DNA from: Aspidiotus rigidus
Lineage: Eukaryota; Arthropoda; Insecta; Hemiptera; Diaspididae
Assembly: GCA_035079385.1 (NCBI GenBank)
Contig: JAVHKY010000028.1
Coordinates: 3,162,001 to 3,226,000 of the forward strand
DNA: 64,000 nucleotides
Direction: 5' to 3'
The translations under genes were made by a program, and so were the position numbers. Below the pieces are notes generated by a model, which saw only the letters and a list, made by a program, of their open reading frames with translations, was not told the DNA's origin and did not search any database. Shown in pieces: positions 10,444-22,852 of the stretch (positions are counted from its first letter, which is position 1; each line of letters opens with the position of its first letter).

Positions 10444-13085
10444 CAACAGAGGATTGAAAAACGTTCGCCATTCCTGCTCTAAACCACCCGCTAAAAAGAA
10501 TTTTTTTATCGAAAAACGAAATAACTTTTTTTGCTAGAGGCGAGGAATGTACGACTTAGAAATCGAAAATCAACGAGTATTCGCTAATTGACATTCGGAG
10601 GATAAAGACGTACTGGCGTGAAACGATAAGGACGAGCAAATCTCGAAAAGTAAGCGAGAGAAAAAATGCGGCCGTCTCAACTTCTCCAAAGGCATCGTAA
10701 AACCCGCACGCATCTTTCCTGTTTTTAATCATCTATCATAAATTACTTCTTTTTTCTTTCGACGTAGTTGCTTTGCTGAATCAAAGGAAGTTCATTGTCC
10801 ACGTCACAAGTTACTCTTTGAAACGGGGTCTCCAGAAACGACTTCTTTTCGAAATGCTTGAGAGACTCTGTTCCAATCACCGTAGGAACTTTCCTGAAGT
10901 GACTGCCCTGTTAGATTTGTCCTCACTCTTCATTCGATTAGCCCATTTCTCCAGCAACCCAGCATATTCAATCCATAAAATCACAAAACAAGCACTGCGT
11001 AGCAACGGTATTCTTTCGGTTTTTCTTTCCAAGCTGCGATATGGGGACGTCTATCGAAGAGAGAAAAACCGAAGACATAAATCCGCGCTGCAATTTTGAA
11101 AATAAGCAAAAAATGTATTTCACGTAATGTCATCGGTCCAATTGTACCGAAATGAAAATCGCGATCACTTCTGCTTTTTCAATGTCGTATCGCGGAATTG
11201 ATTCTATTTTTCATAATCGGGCCGCCTGCTCGCTGTAACCCCTGTATTCTGTCGCTTCTTCAATCATCCGTTTCTTCTGTTATATTTCACTCTTTCTCGC
11301 GCGTCTTTTCTTTCACACGAGATGCGGCAATAAGAAGAAAATATGCGTGGTTCGAACGAATTATTATTTATTTTTTGGCGCGAGAAGACGCAAAATGTAT
11401 CGACGCGTAGGATGGAAACTCTGTAGCTCGTCCAGACGCAATCTGTCATATTTTCCGTTTTACACAGAGAAACATACAGATCTCGAGCGGCCAGATTAGA
11501 GTATTCGAAAATGTCGATTAATTACGTCGTTTTTCTAGGAAATACGAGCATCCCGAGAGTAATTACCGAAGACAAATACAAGACACTGAATGCAGGAAAA
11601 GACAAACTGTTTGTCTGGCCCCGATTGATGTAGAATCGCACGAGCATAGAATTCGATTAAGGAAAATAAAATTGAGGTTACTTTCGAAATCGTTCCACTC
11701 CTTTGTTTAACGTATATACCAGGAAAAAATATCGCTGAAATCGTCGAAAGCTTGTCGAGTAGGTATGCATGGAACTGAAGCGAAGAGGGAGAAAGAAATA
11801 AAAAAAGAAAGGAAAAGAGAAAGGAAGATCGAGTGGAGGAGTGAATGCTCTGAAAGAGGAATACTATAACCTTTCAACAAATAACTAAAATGGTAAACTT
11901 GGACAAAATTTATATACATATGTATACCATGTTATGTAGAAAAAATCGTGGCTTTTGATGCCAAGCTACAGACACACTCGGCGAACATTTTTCCCTTTTC
12001 TTACGTCCGATAATGCTTGATTTTTTTCTTTACGAAAAAGTAAAAAGCTCATTTCACTAAACGCCGAACGTATTGGCTAGCTCAGTTCACAGTCCGTTGA
12101 ATTTTTTCCTTTCCGCCGTTCCTTTTACCTTTTTTTCCCCCTTCCCTTCTCTCGTAAATTCGTTATGTTTATTGAATTGCCTTTTAACAAATTTAGACGA
12201 ATTTCATTTCTCCAGTTCAGATACGCGTTTTCTGTGATCTTATTCCACGTGAACGAAGTCTTAATGAGATTTAGAGACGAACTACGACGAAATATTACTA
12301 CGTACTTTTGTGACATAAAAGCATGCAGCAAAAAGAAGACGAAGAGGAGCGAGAGATTACGTTAAAAGTACAACGAAAGTAGTTTCTGGAGTATACGGTG
12401 ATAGGACTCTTCGAATCGAAAAATTGTTGAAGGGTTTAATTTCTTCCTCTCTCCCATTCGCGACGCGAAAAAGAAAAGGAAAAAAATCTACAGCGAGTAC
12501 AGAAGGAAGAGATATTTTCGCATGTACAACACGTAATTTGAGAAAATTAAAAATACACTCGAAATAGAGGAAGACGAGATATTCGAGTAGAAAATGATGT
12601 TTCGTTATGAGAAAATTGGAAGAATTGTGTTCCGTTTTCTCTTAAATACTTTCGCGAAACGAAAAAAAAAAAGAAAAAGAATGCAACACACATAAATCTT
12701 GTACGGTTGTGTTTAGCAATATGCCTTTGACGATTGAAACACGAAGCGCTCAAACATAAGATGGAAATCTGGTATACGATTCTTCATACACTCGTGAGTG
12801 AGAGACGCGAACGTATCTTGCGAAAGGTATTACAGAGCGGAGAAGAAAATATTTTTTTCTAAAATTTTTGACGAAGAGAATATGAGATGTTTCTGACATA
12901 CCTACTTCCAATTTCGGGAAAAAATTATTACGCGGAGTTGTTGATCGTAATTTTTTCAAAAAATACACGAGATGTACGATACGAAAATGGTTATTCAAGC
13001 AGCCACCCACTTGAATACGGATAAGCTAGCCTAGTTTACTCATAAAAGGCTAAGCGGTACTGGATCAGGTGCTTTCTAAGACGTA
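10444..13085. other. No recognisable gene
   Basis: Small frames (10773-11099, 11198-11410 and others) lack recognisable motifs. The sequence is CpG-containing and has A/T homopolymer runs. No repeat from elsewhere in the window is evident. Confidence 0.5.
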
Positions 13086-14905
13086 AACTTTTCTATCCAC
13101 AGAGAAGTTGGGGTCACTGCTCCGCGGAAAGCTGGATAGCGACCGTCTGAAGGCTAGCTATCTTGCACTTACGTGGGAGCGAGGGCAAGAGCATAAACAA
13201 AAAGCAGAGGTGGCAGCAGAGTAGATGATAAAAAATGTAACCAAAGCATGTGATACAGCCACTCCCTGGCAAGAGCCATTTACTGGTGGACCAATAATAT
13301 TGCCAAAGAGTGCAATCGTCAGTGTTGGATGTACATAAGCGTAGTAGAGGCCGCGAAGAGACGCGGGCGGTTGCATCTGAATACCAGCTGGCTCGCAAGA
13401 GGCTAAAAAAAGGTCCTAAAAGACAGCAAGAGCGCTGCGTAGAAAAAGCTGTGCACATAGCAGAAACTGAAGTCACTCGCAACGAGTCAAATGGAGCTGG
13501 ACGAGTGATAGCTCGTTCCCATGGAAGCCACAACGAATGGTAACGCTACCAATATGAGAAGAGGATGGTATAGCCCTCTTAAGTACCGAGGAATTATTTG
13601 CAGCAATCAATAGATTGCGGGGTACCTATTGAGAAGTTCCGGGTCCAGATGAGATCCCGAACCGCAATACATTCAGTTGACCCGACATTGCTTGCTGATG
13701 TGCTGGGGAATGGTCCCCTGTGCGGTGGAAGAAAGCCAGGCTAGCGTTGATTGATAAGAAGGATGCACCTCCTGGCCTGCCATCCTCTTATCGTCCGCGT
13801 TGCTTGCTAGACAACGGGGGAAACTCTTAGTCTCCCTATGTAAATAAAAAAGCTCGAGTAGCCAGTGAGGTTTTCAAACTGGACGGCGGACGCTGCACAT
13901 CAGATGCTGGAATCAGGCTGAAGACAGTATATGAATCAGCAATAGCAACGCGTCAATTTTGCGCAGTCGTCAGCCTCGACATGACAAATTGCGTCGATCT
14001 CGATTCTATGTGACAGAGAAGCCCCAATGAACGGAGAAGTGCCAGCATATCTGTTTAGGATGATCAGCAGTTATTCTAGCTGCCAAGAAGTCCAAGTAGA
14101 GACGGCTGCTGGTAAAGTGGCCAGTTACGTATGAAGTGCCGCAAGGGTCAGTCCTTGGGCCGCTGTTGTGGTGCGCTACATCTAATGGGACCTACAAGGT
14201 GAAATTGCGACTGCACTGGGTGTTAAGCTTATCTGCTATGCGGATGACCCATTGGTGGTATACACTGCCAAAACAACTTTAGTGGTAGAAAGCAGGGTAA
14301 ACCGGGCCCGTTGGATCGAGTCGTCCAGAATAAAACTTGCAGTGGGTAAGACGGAGGACATTTTATCCACGACCTGTCGAAAGCTCAGTCCACCCACCTT
14401 TCGCCTGCAATGTTTGGATATCAAGATCAAGAAGGTAATGAACTGCCTATTCAAACCTGAGCTTTAGGCACCATTTCTTTATGATAGTGGAAAAGGTGGA
14501 TTGGATAGTTACATACCTAAACTTAGGAAGGCCGAGAGAAGCATGAAGAAGGATTATGATGAGTACCCCCTGTAAATCCTCTTATATGGTACCCCAATAT
14601 GAGCCGACTCAATGAAGATACTCTAAGGAACGAGAGAGGGGGTAAAGGTACAACAAAGGGCTGAGCTGAGGCATGTTAGTGCCTACCGCTTTGTCTCGAC
14701 AGAGGCTTTCTGCGCATTAGCACGTTCACCACCCATCGCAACGCAAAAAAGAAGACAACGCTCCTTGCTTGAGAATTGGAGAACAAGTTGATACGCGATC
14801 TTGATAAATGGATGAATCGAGGCCATAATGGTCAACTGAACTTTTAAGTGACGCAGGTGCTAAGCGACCATGTCTCCTTCAACTACTACCTTTATGAGGA
14901 GTTAA

Positions 14906-15397
14906 GGGTGTGCTTTACTTGTGAAAATATGCTCGTAAAACATGGTACCCATTTTACTCCTCGAATTTTCAATGGATCTTTCTGAATAATTGAAATGCTT
15001 TCCAGAAAGGTTCAACCAGGGGCGCTATCGAAGCAGAATTTTAAAATTTTTTGTTATACTTTCTCAATTAAACGTTGAAATTGATAAAAATTCGTCTATC
15101 TTCTGATGAGAGTAAAATTCTTCTGGAGCCAAAATTCATGATTCTGTTCCGATAGCGCCTTTCGTTGAACCCTCCTGTACAACATTTCCGAAGATCGAAA
15201 AAATTCGTCGGAAAATGGAGTCCTGAGATGTGACCTTGCAAAATCATTCCTCGTCATTTGTTACAAGGACTACCCACGCACGCCCGATAAGCGTCGCGTA
15301 GTGACCGCTGGCTTCCCGAACCTTGCAGGGTTTTTGGGGATGTTTATGCAACTTATTGTACACTGTTTCGGAGTTTCCAAACAAGTAAAGCACACCC
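14906..15397. mobile_element. MITE with 17-bp perfect TIRs and TTAA target duplication
   Basis: The R1 copy reads ...GAGGAGTTAA and resumes with TTAAGGAAAGTTG. Between them are 492 bp that start with GGGTGTGCTTTACTTGT (14906-14922) and end with its exact reverse complement (15381-15397). TTAA is present on both sides (14902-14905 and 15398-15401), while uninterrupted R1 copies (near 50 and 52280, minus strand) have a single TTAA. TTAA duplication is the hallmark of piggyBac-like elements (some other groups also use it). The first bases are GGG rather than the usual piggyBac CCC, so the superfamily is left open. No transposase is encoded. Confidence 0.9.
15009..15172. repeat. Inner inverted repeat within the MITE
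   Basis: GGTTCAACCAGGGGCGCTAT and its continuation to CAGAAT (15009-15039) is mirrored at 15141-15172 with a few mismatches. This could be a second, nested MITE of about 164 bp or a subterminal inverted repeat of the outer element. No clear target duplication was seen. Confidence 0.65.
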
Positions 15398-15800
15398 TTA
15401 AGGAAAGTTGAAGAGGTAACGTGTTCGCACTGCTACCAAGGAAGGGATGATGGACCACTGCACACCTTATCTAAGTGTGAGGCGTGAAGATTTGAGCAGA
15501 GCAACCTTGATCGGTCTCTTCAAGAGAATAGAGTGAGTAGATGAAGCGTTTAGGTACTTCGATTAGCCTGGTAGCTACCATGGTAGGTTTTGAAGAAGCA
15601 TGGAAGAAGGTGTCTACACTTGTAGCCACAGTCATGAAGAAAAAAATGGACCAGGAACGGAATAGGCAAATACAGATCCACATTATGGCCTACTCGACAC
15701 GTTTGTACCATCCCCATACAGATGCACAGGAAGAAGGGGAAGATTAATTGATCTTGAAGAAAGAAGGAAAGACTCCAACAGCGATCCACTGTATCAGCGG

Positions 15801-18800
15801 GGAACCCACTCTCTATTGTGTTGAGGGGGAGGAGCATCCTTAGAAAATGGGCCGTCCACGTCCGACTGTGCTTGATGAAGACCACTGGATTTGGTGCGGG
15901 AAAAGCATTTCAATGCCTTTTGTTTGTGTGTAGCTCTCCTTGCTGCATAAAAACTGTTAATTGGAATTTTGTGCCGTTATCATTTTCAAAAAAATGTCCT
16001 TGATGATAATGATAGGAGAGGGACTTGAGAAAATGTTAACCCGCAAGCTGTATATTATAGGAGAGGGACTTGGAAGAATTTTGACCTTCAAGCTATAATA
16101 TACGATAAGAAGGGGACTTGGTCAAATTTTGGACGAATTCCGACCTTTCTTGGACTTAGACTATTTTTACCGTTGGAAAAGAGGGGAGGGGGTGTAGGAC
16201 TTGAAGTATCTTTTCGGACTTGGATTTCTTGCTGGACACCACTCGGCGCGTGGCAAATTTTTACCCCCAGGTCTCTGATAAAATGTTGACTTCGGAGTTA
16301 GGAATTGCTCTATGACATCATTAGATAATGACGTCACAGGGCCTGGTTTATATGGCCATAAGATTATAACGCCCCTCTATGACGTCATCAAATTGAAACT
16401 TGTAAGAAATTCAAGTGTATATTTTCTCGGAATCAGCATTTTCAAATCAAGTAAAATAGGGAAAGTTTAACAATTTTTAATTTCTGGGCATTTTGGCAAA
16501 TTGGTCAATGTTTGGCACATTTTGATCCACAACTCGGCTCAAAAAGGTAGTAGACAGTTGAGTAGAGGCGCAAATTAAACAAATTTCGTAGATTTGGAAT
16601 AACGTTTTGCGTTTTTACGCTAGAACAGATTTAGTACAAACCCCCATTTAACTGGTAACACCATTTCGGCGTACCCAGGGGTCCTGCTAGTTGGCGGTTG
16701 CCAAGACGAGGAGGAAGTTCGCCGAGAAGATTCTTCCAACATTGAAAATATGCCCGAAAGGGTTGATTCCGGTGTTGGAAAAAATTGAAGCGCACACAAC
16801 CCTCACCCGCTCCACCATGGAGAACGGGCGGCGCTGCAGATGTGACAATATTGTCATATATGACAGTGACGCCAATCTGACCTATACTGCTCTGTCTTCA
16901 GCTGCCCTCGGTTTTCAAGTTATGACGTCATTTTTGTCTTGTGCTGCTTTTCTCTCCGGATGTGTCTTCACTTGCCCCTCCTACTACTTAACATATCAAA
17001 ATTCCAGCTCAATATGTGAGACAACGAAACTGGGTCATTTAATATACTTCAGCAATTTTTGGATTTGAGGTATGTTATGGACATTTTTAAAGTGAAATTC
17101 GACTCTAAATAAGTAAATATGAAGCATGGCGGTACGTTTGTTACGAATATAGCTTCTGCATTCACCAACTTCAGTCCCCCCCCCCCCCTTTTTCCATCCC
17201 ATACTTACAAATTTTTCGATGAAGCGACTGTGTTGGGGAGATATGTGTCACAATCTTGCAGAGTACGCGACGCACTATGCTTTACAGCTCAGCTCTCCAG
17301 CCGATCTCGAGAAGAGGATAGTACAAACGACCTGACGGACAGAGTAAAAACAACTCCGGGCCCCTCAAAAAGTAATAGGGGAGAGGCCGGACTTTGGAAA
17401 AGGATATACAATGTGAACGATGTAGAAATTCCACAAATGACAATCAACTTGTAAAATACGAGTATTTTAAGGGTTATTAACTTTTTCAATCGTTTAATAT
17501 CTGATACAATGTATCAATTGATTAGCTTCTTCTCCGTATGCGCGTATCATTAGCTATTTCTCGTTTTCGGATAATGCGTTGTTTTCGCTGCAGTAAGATG
17601 TTGTTGTAGCGCCATTCAAATTTTACAGGGGTCATCAATTTTTCTTTTTTTTTTTACTTTCCAACAAAATTTATTGTCAGTGAACCGACTTAATGAGGTA
17701 ATTAAATGATCAGTTTGAATTTATGTTCGCGTTAATTTTTAATTCAAGAGGAGAAGAAAAAAAAAAATGACACAAACGCTACACCAACGAACAAGTCTAG
17801 TACTATTAAGGAGTGAAAATGTTGAAAATATGAAGCGTTATGTGGGACGAAGAACTACTTGTAGTCACATTTTACGAAAAAAAGAGTAGCCTGTTATTAC
17901 CTTCCTTATTCATGCAAGAAGACGACAAGTGTTGAAATTACAAGGTTTTTTTTGTAGAAAAACGGGGGAAAAAGGGAAGTTGATTATACTATTAATGGTT
18001 TGTGTTTCATCGCTTTAATTATTTTATCCAGCGTGTATCTAACAATTTTCCTTTTATTTCCACTGGTTTATAATGACTGAGTAAGTTATATTATACTTAG
18101 TGTTGCGGTTTTTTTTTTTTTTTTTTTTTCCACCCTGAATTGTCTACCTTTGATGGCATCTTCGTATTACGTAAATTCTGACAGTTTTTCTTCGTATTTT
18201 TTTTTCTCCTTCGTAACCGGGGCTACAAACAAGGTGCGCGCGTGTAATTGAGAAGGAAAATGATAGCGGAAATAACTCGACTGATGACAAACTTGTACCC
18301 CCGGAACAAACACAAATGATTCCGTTCGAGTCTCTCAATTTATCGGTTTAATATTTGACGCGTTCTTTTCACCCTTCATGTTTGAAAATCGTTCGTTAAC
18401 CGTCTTTATTTCAAATTGATTTTCGAGCAGATTCCATTCTCTATTGTGGCATCTTTCCGTAGCTCTTTCTCTCTCTCTCACTCCTTCCCGCTCGTCAATC
18501 GCGTTTAAATTTCCTTCGCAAAATTTCTTAAACGCGTCCGCATCTTCTCGCGCGAAATTCGCTTTCATTTTTTATCATCAGCTGGATATTAAAATTCTGC
18601 GAAAGCGAGACGTTTACATGTAGCGTACATTATATTCTATAATTTAGTTCGCCGCCTTTTTTATAAACGCCCGAAAAAGAATTCGCAGCGTTTAGTCTTG
18701 GCGCGTTCGTCGCTGTGTGTGGGAAAAGAAAGGACGCCGAGTGAGGAGGCGCGGCGATTGGCGGAGGGTGAAAAATGAAAGAGAAAATTTTCCGAATTCG

Positions 18801-18989
18801 CCAATGAGGAAAGCTGCGGGTTATATTTTTTGTGTGCGAAAATAGTTATGTAAATTCGCATCAGCGTTATCGTTGAAATTCAAGGCGAATAAATGACAAC
18901 GATAAGGACCTGTGTAAAAACTGTATCCATCATCGAGACACTGACAAATTCTGCACAATTTCGGTTTTTAATGAACGTCTCGCCGCGTC
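15801..18989. other. No recognisable gene; degenerate minisatellite at 16010-16140
   Basis: Three decayed units of the 45-bp minisatellite lie at 16010-16140 in inverted orientation (GGAGAGGGACTTGGAAGAAT). GACGTCA motifs occur at 16331 and 16381. The 125-codon plus frame at 16691-17068 and the 111-codon frame at 17119-17454 have no recognisable domain. From 17640 to 18989 the sequence is CpG-containing unique DNA with a poly-T run at 18110-18130. Confidence 0.5.
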
Positions 18990-19116
18990 ATTCGTAAGGT
19001 CGTTATCGAGCATTTTGTTACCAGTAGTCATTTTTTCCTTTCTGCTGGCTCTTTTTCCGCGTTGTACGATAAGGGTAGCCATTTTTCTATTTTTTGGGGA
19101 GCGAATAGATTAGATG

Positions 19117-20852
19117 CACTTTTTTTTTTTTTTTTTTTTAATACACCCTTTATTGTGAAAATAATAAAAACAAAAAAACAAAAAAATAAACAAAATAAAA
19201 AATAAAGATGAAAATAAAAAGATAAACATTACAAAACAAGGAAGAGAAAAGCAAAATTACAGAAATTTAGAAGGAAGAGAAAAAAAAAAAAAATACAAAA
19301 ATACAAAATAATGATAATAAAAAAAAAAAAAAAAACAGGGTGTTGGAGGATGGCAACTAGGCCTTACCTCGTTTAACAAATTAGTTATGAATTATGTCAG
19401 TCAAATTGTTATGGATTCCGGAAGATGTTTAAGGAAATGAAAGATATGAGGGAAAATGGATAATTCTTCGGATGAGAGAAGGTCAATAGCTCGGAGAGGG
19501 GTTGGAAAATTTAAATTCATACATTCTGAATAGAGTTTTTGTCTTAAATTTGGTAATTCTGAGCATTCAAAAAAGTAGTGGTTGATGTCGGCTTTTAAAG
19601 GGTTATCTGGATGGAAGAAGCATGCGTCAGATTCTATGAGATTTATGCGTTTGAGGTGGACAGGGAGACGATTATGTCCGAAGCGAAGACGGCTGATTTT
19701 GACAATGAGAGAACGAGAGATGTCGTGAAATTTCTGATACCAAGGAGATGTCGGAAGAAAGGGTTGCACAAGTAAATAGTGAGAATTTTGATTGTTAAAT
19801 GAATTTGAATAATTTAGAGACCAGTCATCCCGTGTGGAGCGTTTAGTGAGCGAATACAATTCTGACATGGGAAGAAGGTTTGATGAGACCTGAGATAGAC
19901 GTGCTAATTTAGCTTTCTCGTCTGTAAATTCATTGTTAGTAATTCCCGCATGTGCGGGGATCCAGAGGAAATCAATTTTGATGGGGGAGAGAGAATGGAT
20001 TAAGGATATAATTGATAGAGCTAAGGATGGATTTATGCGAAACGGAACGGAAGAAAGAGATTGAAGAGCGGAGAGAGAATCAGAAATTATTAGAAAATGT
20101 CCCATTTGGAAGTTTTGTTTAATATAATAAAGAGCTTGGAAAATGGCCATCTGTTCTGCATGAAAAATGGATGAGAAAGGTGGTAATGCAAGAGAGCAAT
20201 GAAGAAGCATTGAAGGGATCCAGAAGGCCATACCGACGCCTTCATGGTCCTTCGAGCCGTCAGTGAAAATCTGCGTATGTAGAGGAAAGTGTTGTTGGAT
20301 GTACGAATCGAAAAGTTCTTGAGAAGTGAAGTTCGGATTTTTGGGAAGTTTATGAATTTTTATATGTTTAAAAAGTTCCTGAAATGAGAAGGACGAGAGG
20401 TGGTAGGATGGAATATTAATTATGATGTTCTGAAACCGAAAGATAATAATAGCTCTTTTGCACATTAGAGGAAGTCGCCAAAAGACAAATCTCCAATGAT
20501 GAAGGAGGTATGAGATATTCTCAGTGAGTATTGAGTTATGATATGTGATACTACGGATTAGAAATCTGTCAGTTAGATAGTTTCGACGATAATGAAGCGG
20601 TATTATACCAGTTTCTGCGCAGAGAGCTGGAATGGGAGTGGAGTTTAGGGCTCCTATTATAAGACGAATACATTTGTTTTGAAAGATCTCAAGTTTGTTC
20701 AGATGAATTTTGCTAGCGGAACCGTAAAGTGTAGAGCCATAGTCTAGTTTAGAGCGGATTATTGCCTTATAGAATAGTGTTAATATTACTGGGTCACCAC
20801 CCCAACTAGTAGGGGATAGCATTTTTATTAACATGATATTAGTAGTACTATC
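19117..20852 (-). mobile_element. 5'-truncated LINE with RNase H (I-clade-like) and poly(A) tail
   Basis: On the minus strand the element runs from about 20852 to a 20-base poly(A) tail (poly-T at 19120-19139). It interrupts family A between the GTGCA and CGTTTGCTC blocks that are contiguous in copy 1 (6703-6716 region). The 5' end begins inside the thumb of the RT, a normal outcome of incomplete reverse transcription. The 3' UTR (19140-19400) is T-rich on the coding strand. An uninterrupted 477-codon frame shows this is a fairly recent insertion. Confidence 0.85.
19401..20834 (-). pseudogene. LINE ORF2 C-terminal part: RT thumb, RNase H, Cys/His tail
   Basis: The 477-residue frame opens inside the RT thumb (LSPTSWGGDPVILTLFYKAI, then LDYGSTLYGSA, residues 6-40). 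It continues into a complete RNase HI-type domain. The acidic residues expected at the active site are present: D192 in TDGS, E227 in HAEQMA, D252 in SDSLSAL and D305 in TDEKAK, with H295 in IPAHAG. A tail with HYFFEC (about 419-424) follows, typical of the C-terminus of I-, Jockey- and R1-like LINEs. A linked RNase H points to the I group. The RT palm is missing, so the fragment cannot retrotranspose alone, although the frame has no stop. The first Met is a chance start within the truncated ORF. Confidence 0.88.
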
Positions 20853-21310
20853 GTTTGCTCTAAGATATGAGGTTTTAGCTGTTCAAAGAAGAGATATAGT
20901 GTTGGTCTTGAAGTGCTCTAGTACCGGGCTTCAAACACTTTCACCAGTAGAGTATCGGATAATGGTTTCCGCTTCATGCGTAAGAAAACTCAGCTGGTGA
21001 TTATCGCCCGTCATGAAGAACACAACGCAAAAAACTTGATCCAGTTCCAATATGAACATCTCCTGGGTAAATGTAGCCAGACTCTCAACACCCCTGAACC
21101 CTACTACAGCTCTACCGCAGTCTGGCATGTTTGAAGCTCAATTTTGAGGGTCACCGGATATCATCAATCAGGGCAAACCTCAGCCTTAGTGCATGTGTCG
21201 GGAGAAGGACGTTCGAGTCTTTTGAAGTGTTGCATTTCTGGGTCATTGAAAGGGCTCAGTCGTATGAAGCATTGCATACCTAGTTACTTGAAGGGACTGT
21301 CTTTCAGGCT

Positions 21311-21751
21311 ATGTAAAACGACCACCGAGCTATATATGATAGGAGGGGGACTTGGAAAATCTTCGAGCTCCAAAGTTTGCCGGACAGCGGATGGTTTTCC
21401 CGAAAACCCCCCCGATAAAACAGACACCCTCTTAAAATTTGGTTTTTGGTATTGGGGCAAATTCAGCTGGCTTAGGCTGAGAAGTGTGAATCCAGATGAA
21501 ACGATCAGAAGAATTGGGTCTTTGTTTCCAATGTGAAAAATACCTATTCTCCAGTTTGTGTTCATATCTCCAAAGACTGCATTACAGGCTTCTATGCCGA
21601 ACTGAAGCGGAACCAATCGTCCCCATCTTTGTTAATTTCTTGGCAAAGCCAGCCTAGAAGGTGGAGCAGTTCAACTTGAAATTTAAACACTCAAGCAGTA
21701 CATTTTTCTAATTTGCGGGAATGAGGAAATCCGACACCGACAACAAGATTC
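21311..21751. other. Scraps of the minisatellite element; no gene
   Basis: 21325-21360 holds one unit of the 45-bp minisatellite (GAGCTATATATGATAGGAGG). 21400-21440 resembles the element's terminal block (CCCGATAAAACAGACACCCT). The remainder is unrecognised. Confidence 0.45.
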
Positions 21752-22069
21752 CAGAGATGTTGCACGAAAACGATTCACGAAATTAACGAAATTTTTTGGG
21801 CTGAAATAACGATACAAAATGCAGTAACAAAAACGAAAATAATTTCGATCCAACAGAAAATTTTGCAAAAAGGAAATACCGAAACAAAATTAGAGATGTC
21901 TGAGCGAAATCAATGCATTTTGCACAAAAACAACGAAATTTTTTGGGCTGAAATAAGGAAACGAAATTCAGTGACAAAAACAAAAGCAATTTTGTTTCAA
22001 CAGAAAATTGCAAAATAACGAAAGTAAAATACCAAAACGAAATTCAAGTAATTTCGTGCAACAACTTTG
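21752..22069. mobile_element. hAT-type MITE with internal tandem unit
   Basis: The ends are CAGAGATGTTGCACGAAA (21752-21769) and the reverse complement of CAAAGTTGTTGCACGAAA (22052-22069), 16 of 18 matching. The flanking octamers CAAGATTC (21744-21751) and CACAATTC (22070-22077) match at six of eight positions. An aged 8-bp target duplication and ends beginning CA(G/A) fit the hAT superfamily. Inside, a unit of about 146 bp with CGAAATTTTTTGGGCTGAAA is present twice (about 21778 and 21927). No transposase is encoded. Confidence 0.75.
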
Positions 22070-22540
22070 CACAATTCACTTTTTTCAATCAGCTGTTCGA
22101 CTTATATTTGATGCTTTGACATACCAAATTTTATTTATAAAATTATTTCAATAAATAATAATTTAATAAAGAAAATTTATTTAATTAAATTATTAATATA
22201 TAAATTAAATTGATAAATTATACTTTATAATTTATAATTATAATTTTTAATTTATTAAAAAAATTTATTTATTTAAAATTTTGTTCAAAAATTTTAATAA
22301 ATAATTTTCATTTCAATAAATGATTATTTAAAAATTATATCAATTTAAATTATTTCGTTTTATTTATTTTTTTTTTTCAAAATTGAATTGAATTAAAAAT
22401 ATAAAAACAAAAATATAAAATATCGAAAGTAAAATCATTAAATTAATTTTTTATTATTAATAAACTTGAATTAAATCGATTAATTAACTTCTTTAATAAA
22501 AATATGATCGAATTTTGTCGGTAAACTTTTGTCATAGTGA
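22070..22540. other. Very AT-rich spacer
   Basis: Almost pure A/T sequence with many TTTATTTAAA-like words. No gene or clear repeat unit. It lies directly downstream of the poly(A) end of the next LINE, so it represents that LINE's insertion site environment. Confidence 0.5.
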
Positions 22541-22590
22541 ACTTTTTTTTTTTTTTTTTTTAATTTATTTAAATTTAGACATTACATTTA

Positions 22591-22643
22591 GTCATGAGAG
22601 TTGGGTGGGTTTTACCATGGTTTTTCCCCACCCCTCTCATGAC
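22591..22643 (-). other. 3' UTR hairpin of the LINE
   Basis: GTCATGAGAG at 22591-22600 pairs perfectly with CTCTCATGAC at 22634-22643. The stem continues with GGGTGGG/CCCACCC across a small bulge, leaving a loop of about 15 nt. It sits about 35 bp from the poly(A) tail, where LINE RNAs often carry a structure recognised by their own RT. The role is inferred. Confidence 0.6.
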
Positions 22644-22852
22644 GAGTTCGAAATACACTGTACAACTATACACGTAACTCTACCTATTGAAAGAGGGTAT
22701 GACTTCTGTTTTTATTTCATTTTACTTATTTTATTATCTTATTTATTTATTAATTTTTTTAATTTTATTTTATTTTATTTATTTATTTATTTATTTTATT
22801 TATTCATTTATTATTTATTTTTTTATTTTTTTTCCTTCCTTCTCCTCTCAGT

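Larger units (their letters stand above)
13086..15800 (+). mobile_element. R1-clade LINE, copy 3 (decayed, split by a MITE)
   Basis: Plus-strand scraps run in the expected order. The linker (DSDRLKASYLALTW-like, about 13110-13560) is followed by RT fingers (KARLALIDKKD, near 13735-13765). YADD plus RVNRARWIES and LAVGKTE come next, within the open frame at 14252-14467. The thumb, the C-terminal HCYQ...HTLSKCEA zinc region (15420-15480), the final VATVMKKKMDQERNRQ block (about 15620-15670) and a 3' UTR ending near 15800 with AAAGACTCCAACAGCG complete the element. Frames are broken throughout. The piece between 14906 and 15397 is a foreign insertion. With 2.2 kb of matched sequence this is the most complete R1 3' half here. 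Confidence 0.85.
18990..21310 (-). repeat. Middle-repetitive family 'A', copy 2, split by a LINE
   Basis: Inverted relative to 6195-7292. From the right edge inwards it shows the AGTAACTAGGTATGCAATGC block, the CTGCGGTAGAGCTGTAGTAG block (21104-21123) and the GAACAGCTAAAACC block (20870-20883). After the LINE at 19117-20852 it continues with the AATCTATTCGCTCC block and ATGGCTACCCTTATCGTACA, ending near 18990. It lacks the TIR/minisatellite element that interrupts copy 1. Confidence 0.8.

Noticed and set aside
16691..17068. 125-codon plus frame as a gene
   Set aside because: No recognisable domain, no supporting splice or promoter context, and overlapping frames of similar length on the other strand. 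Listed only as part of an unexplained stretch.
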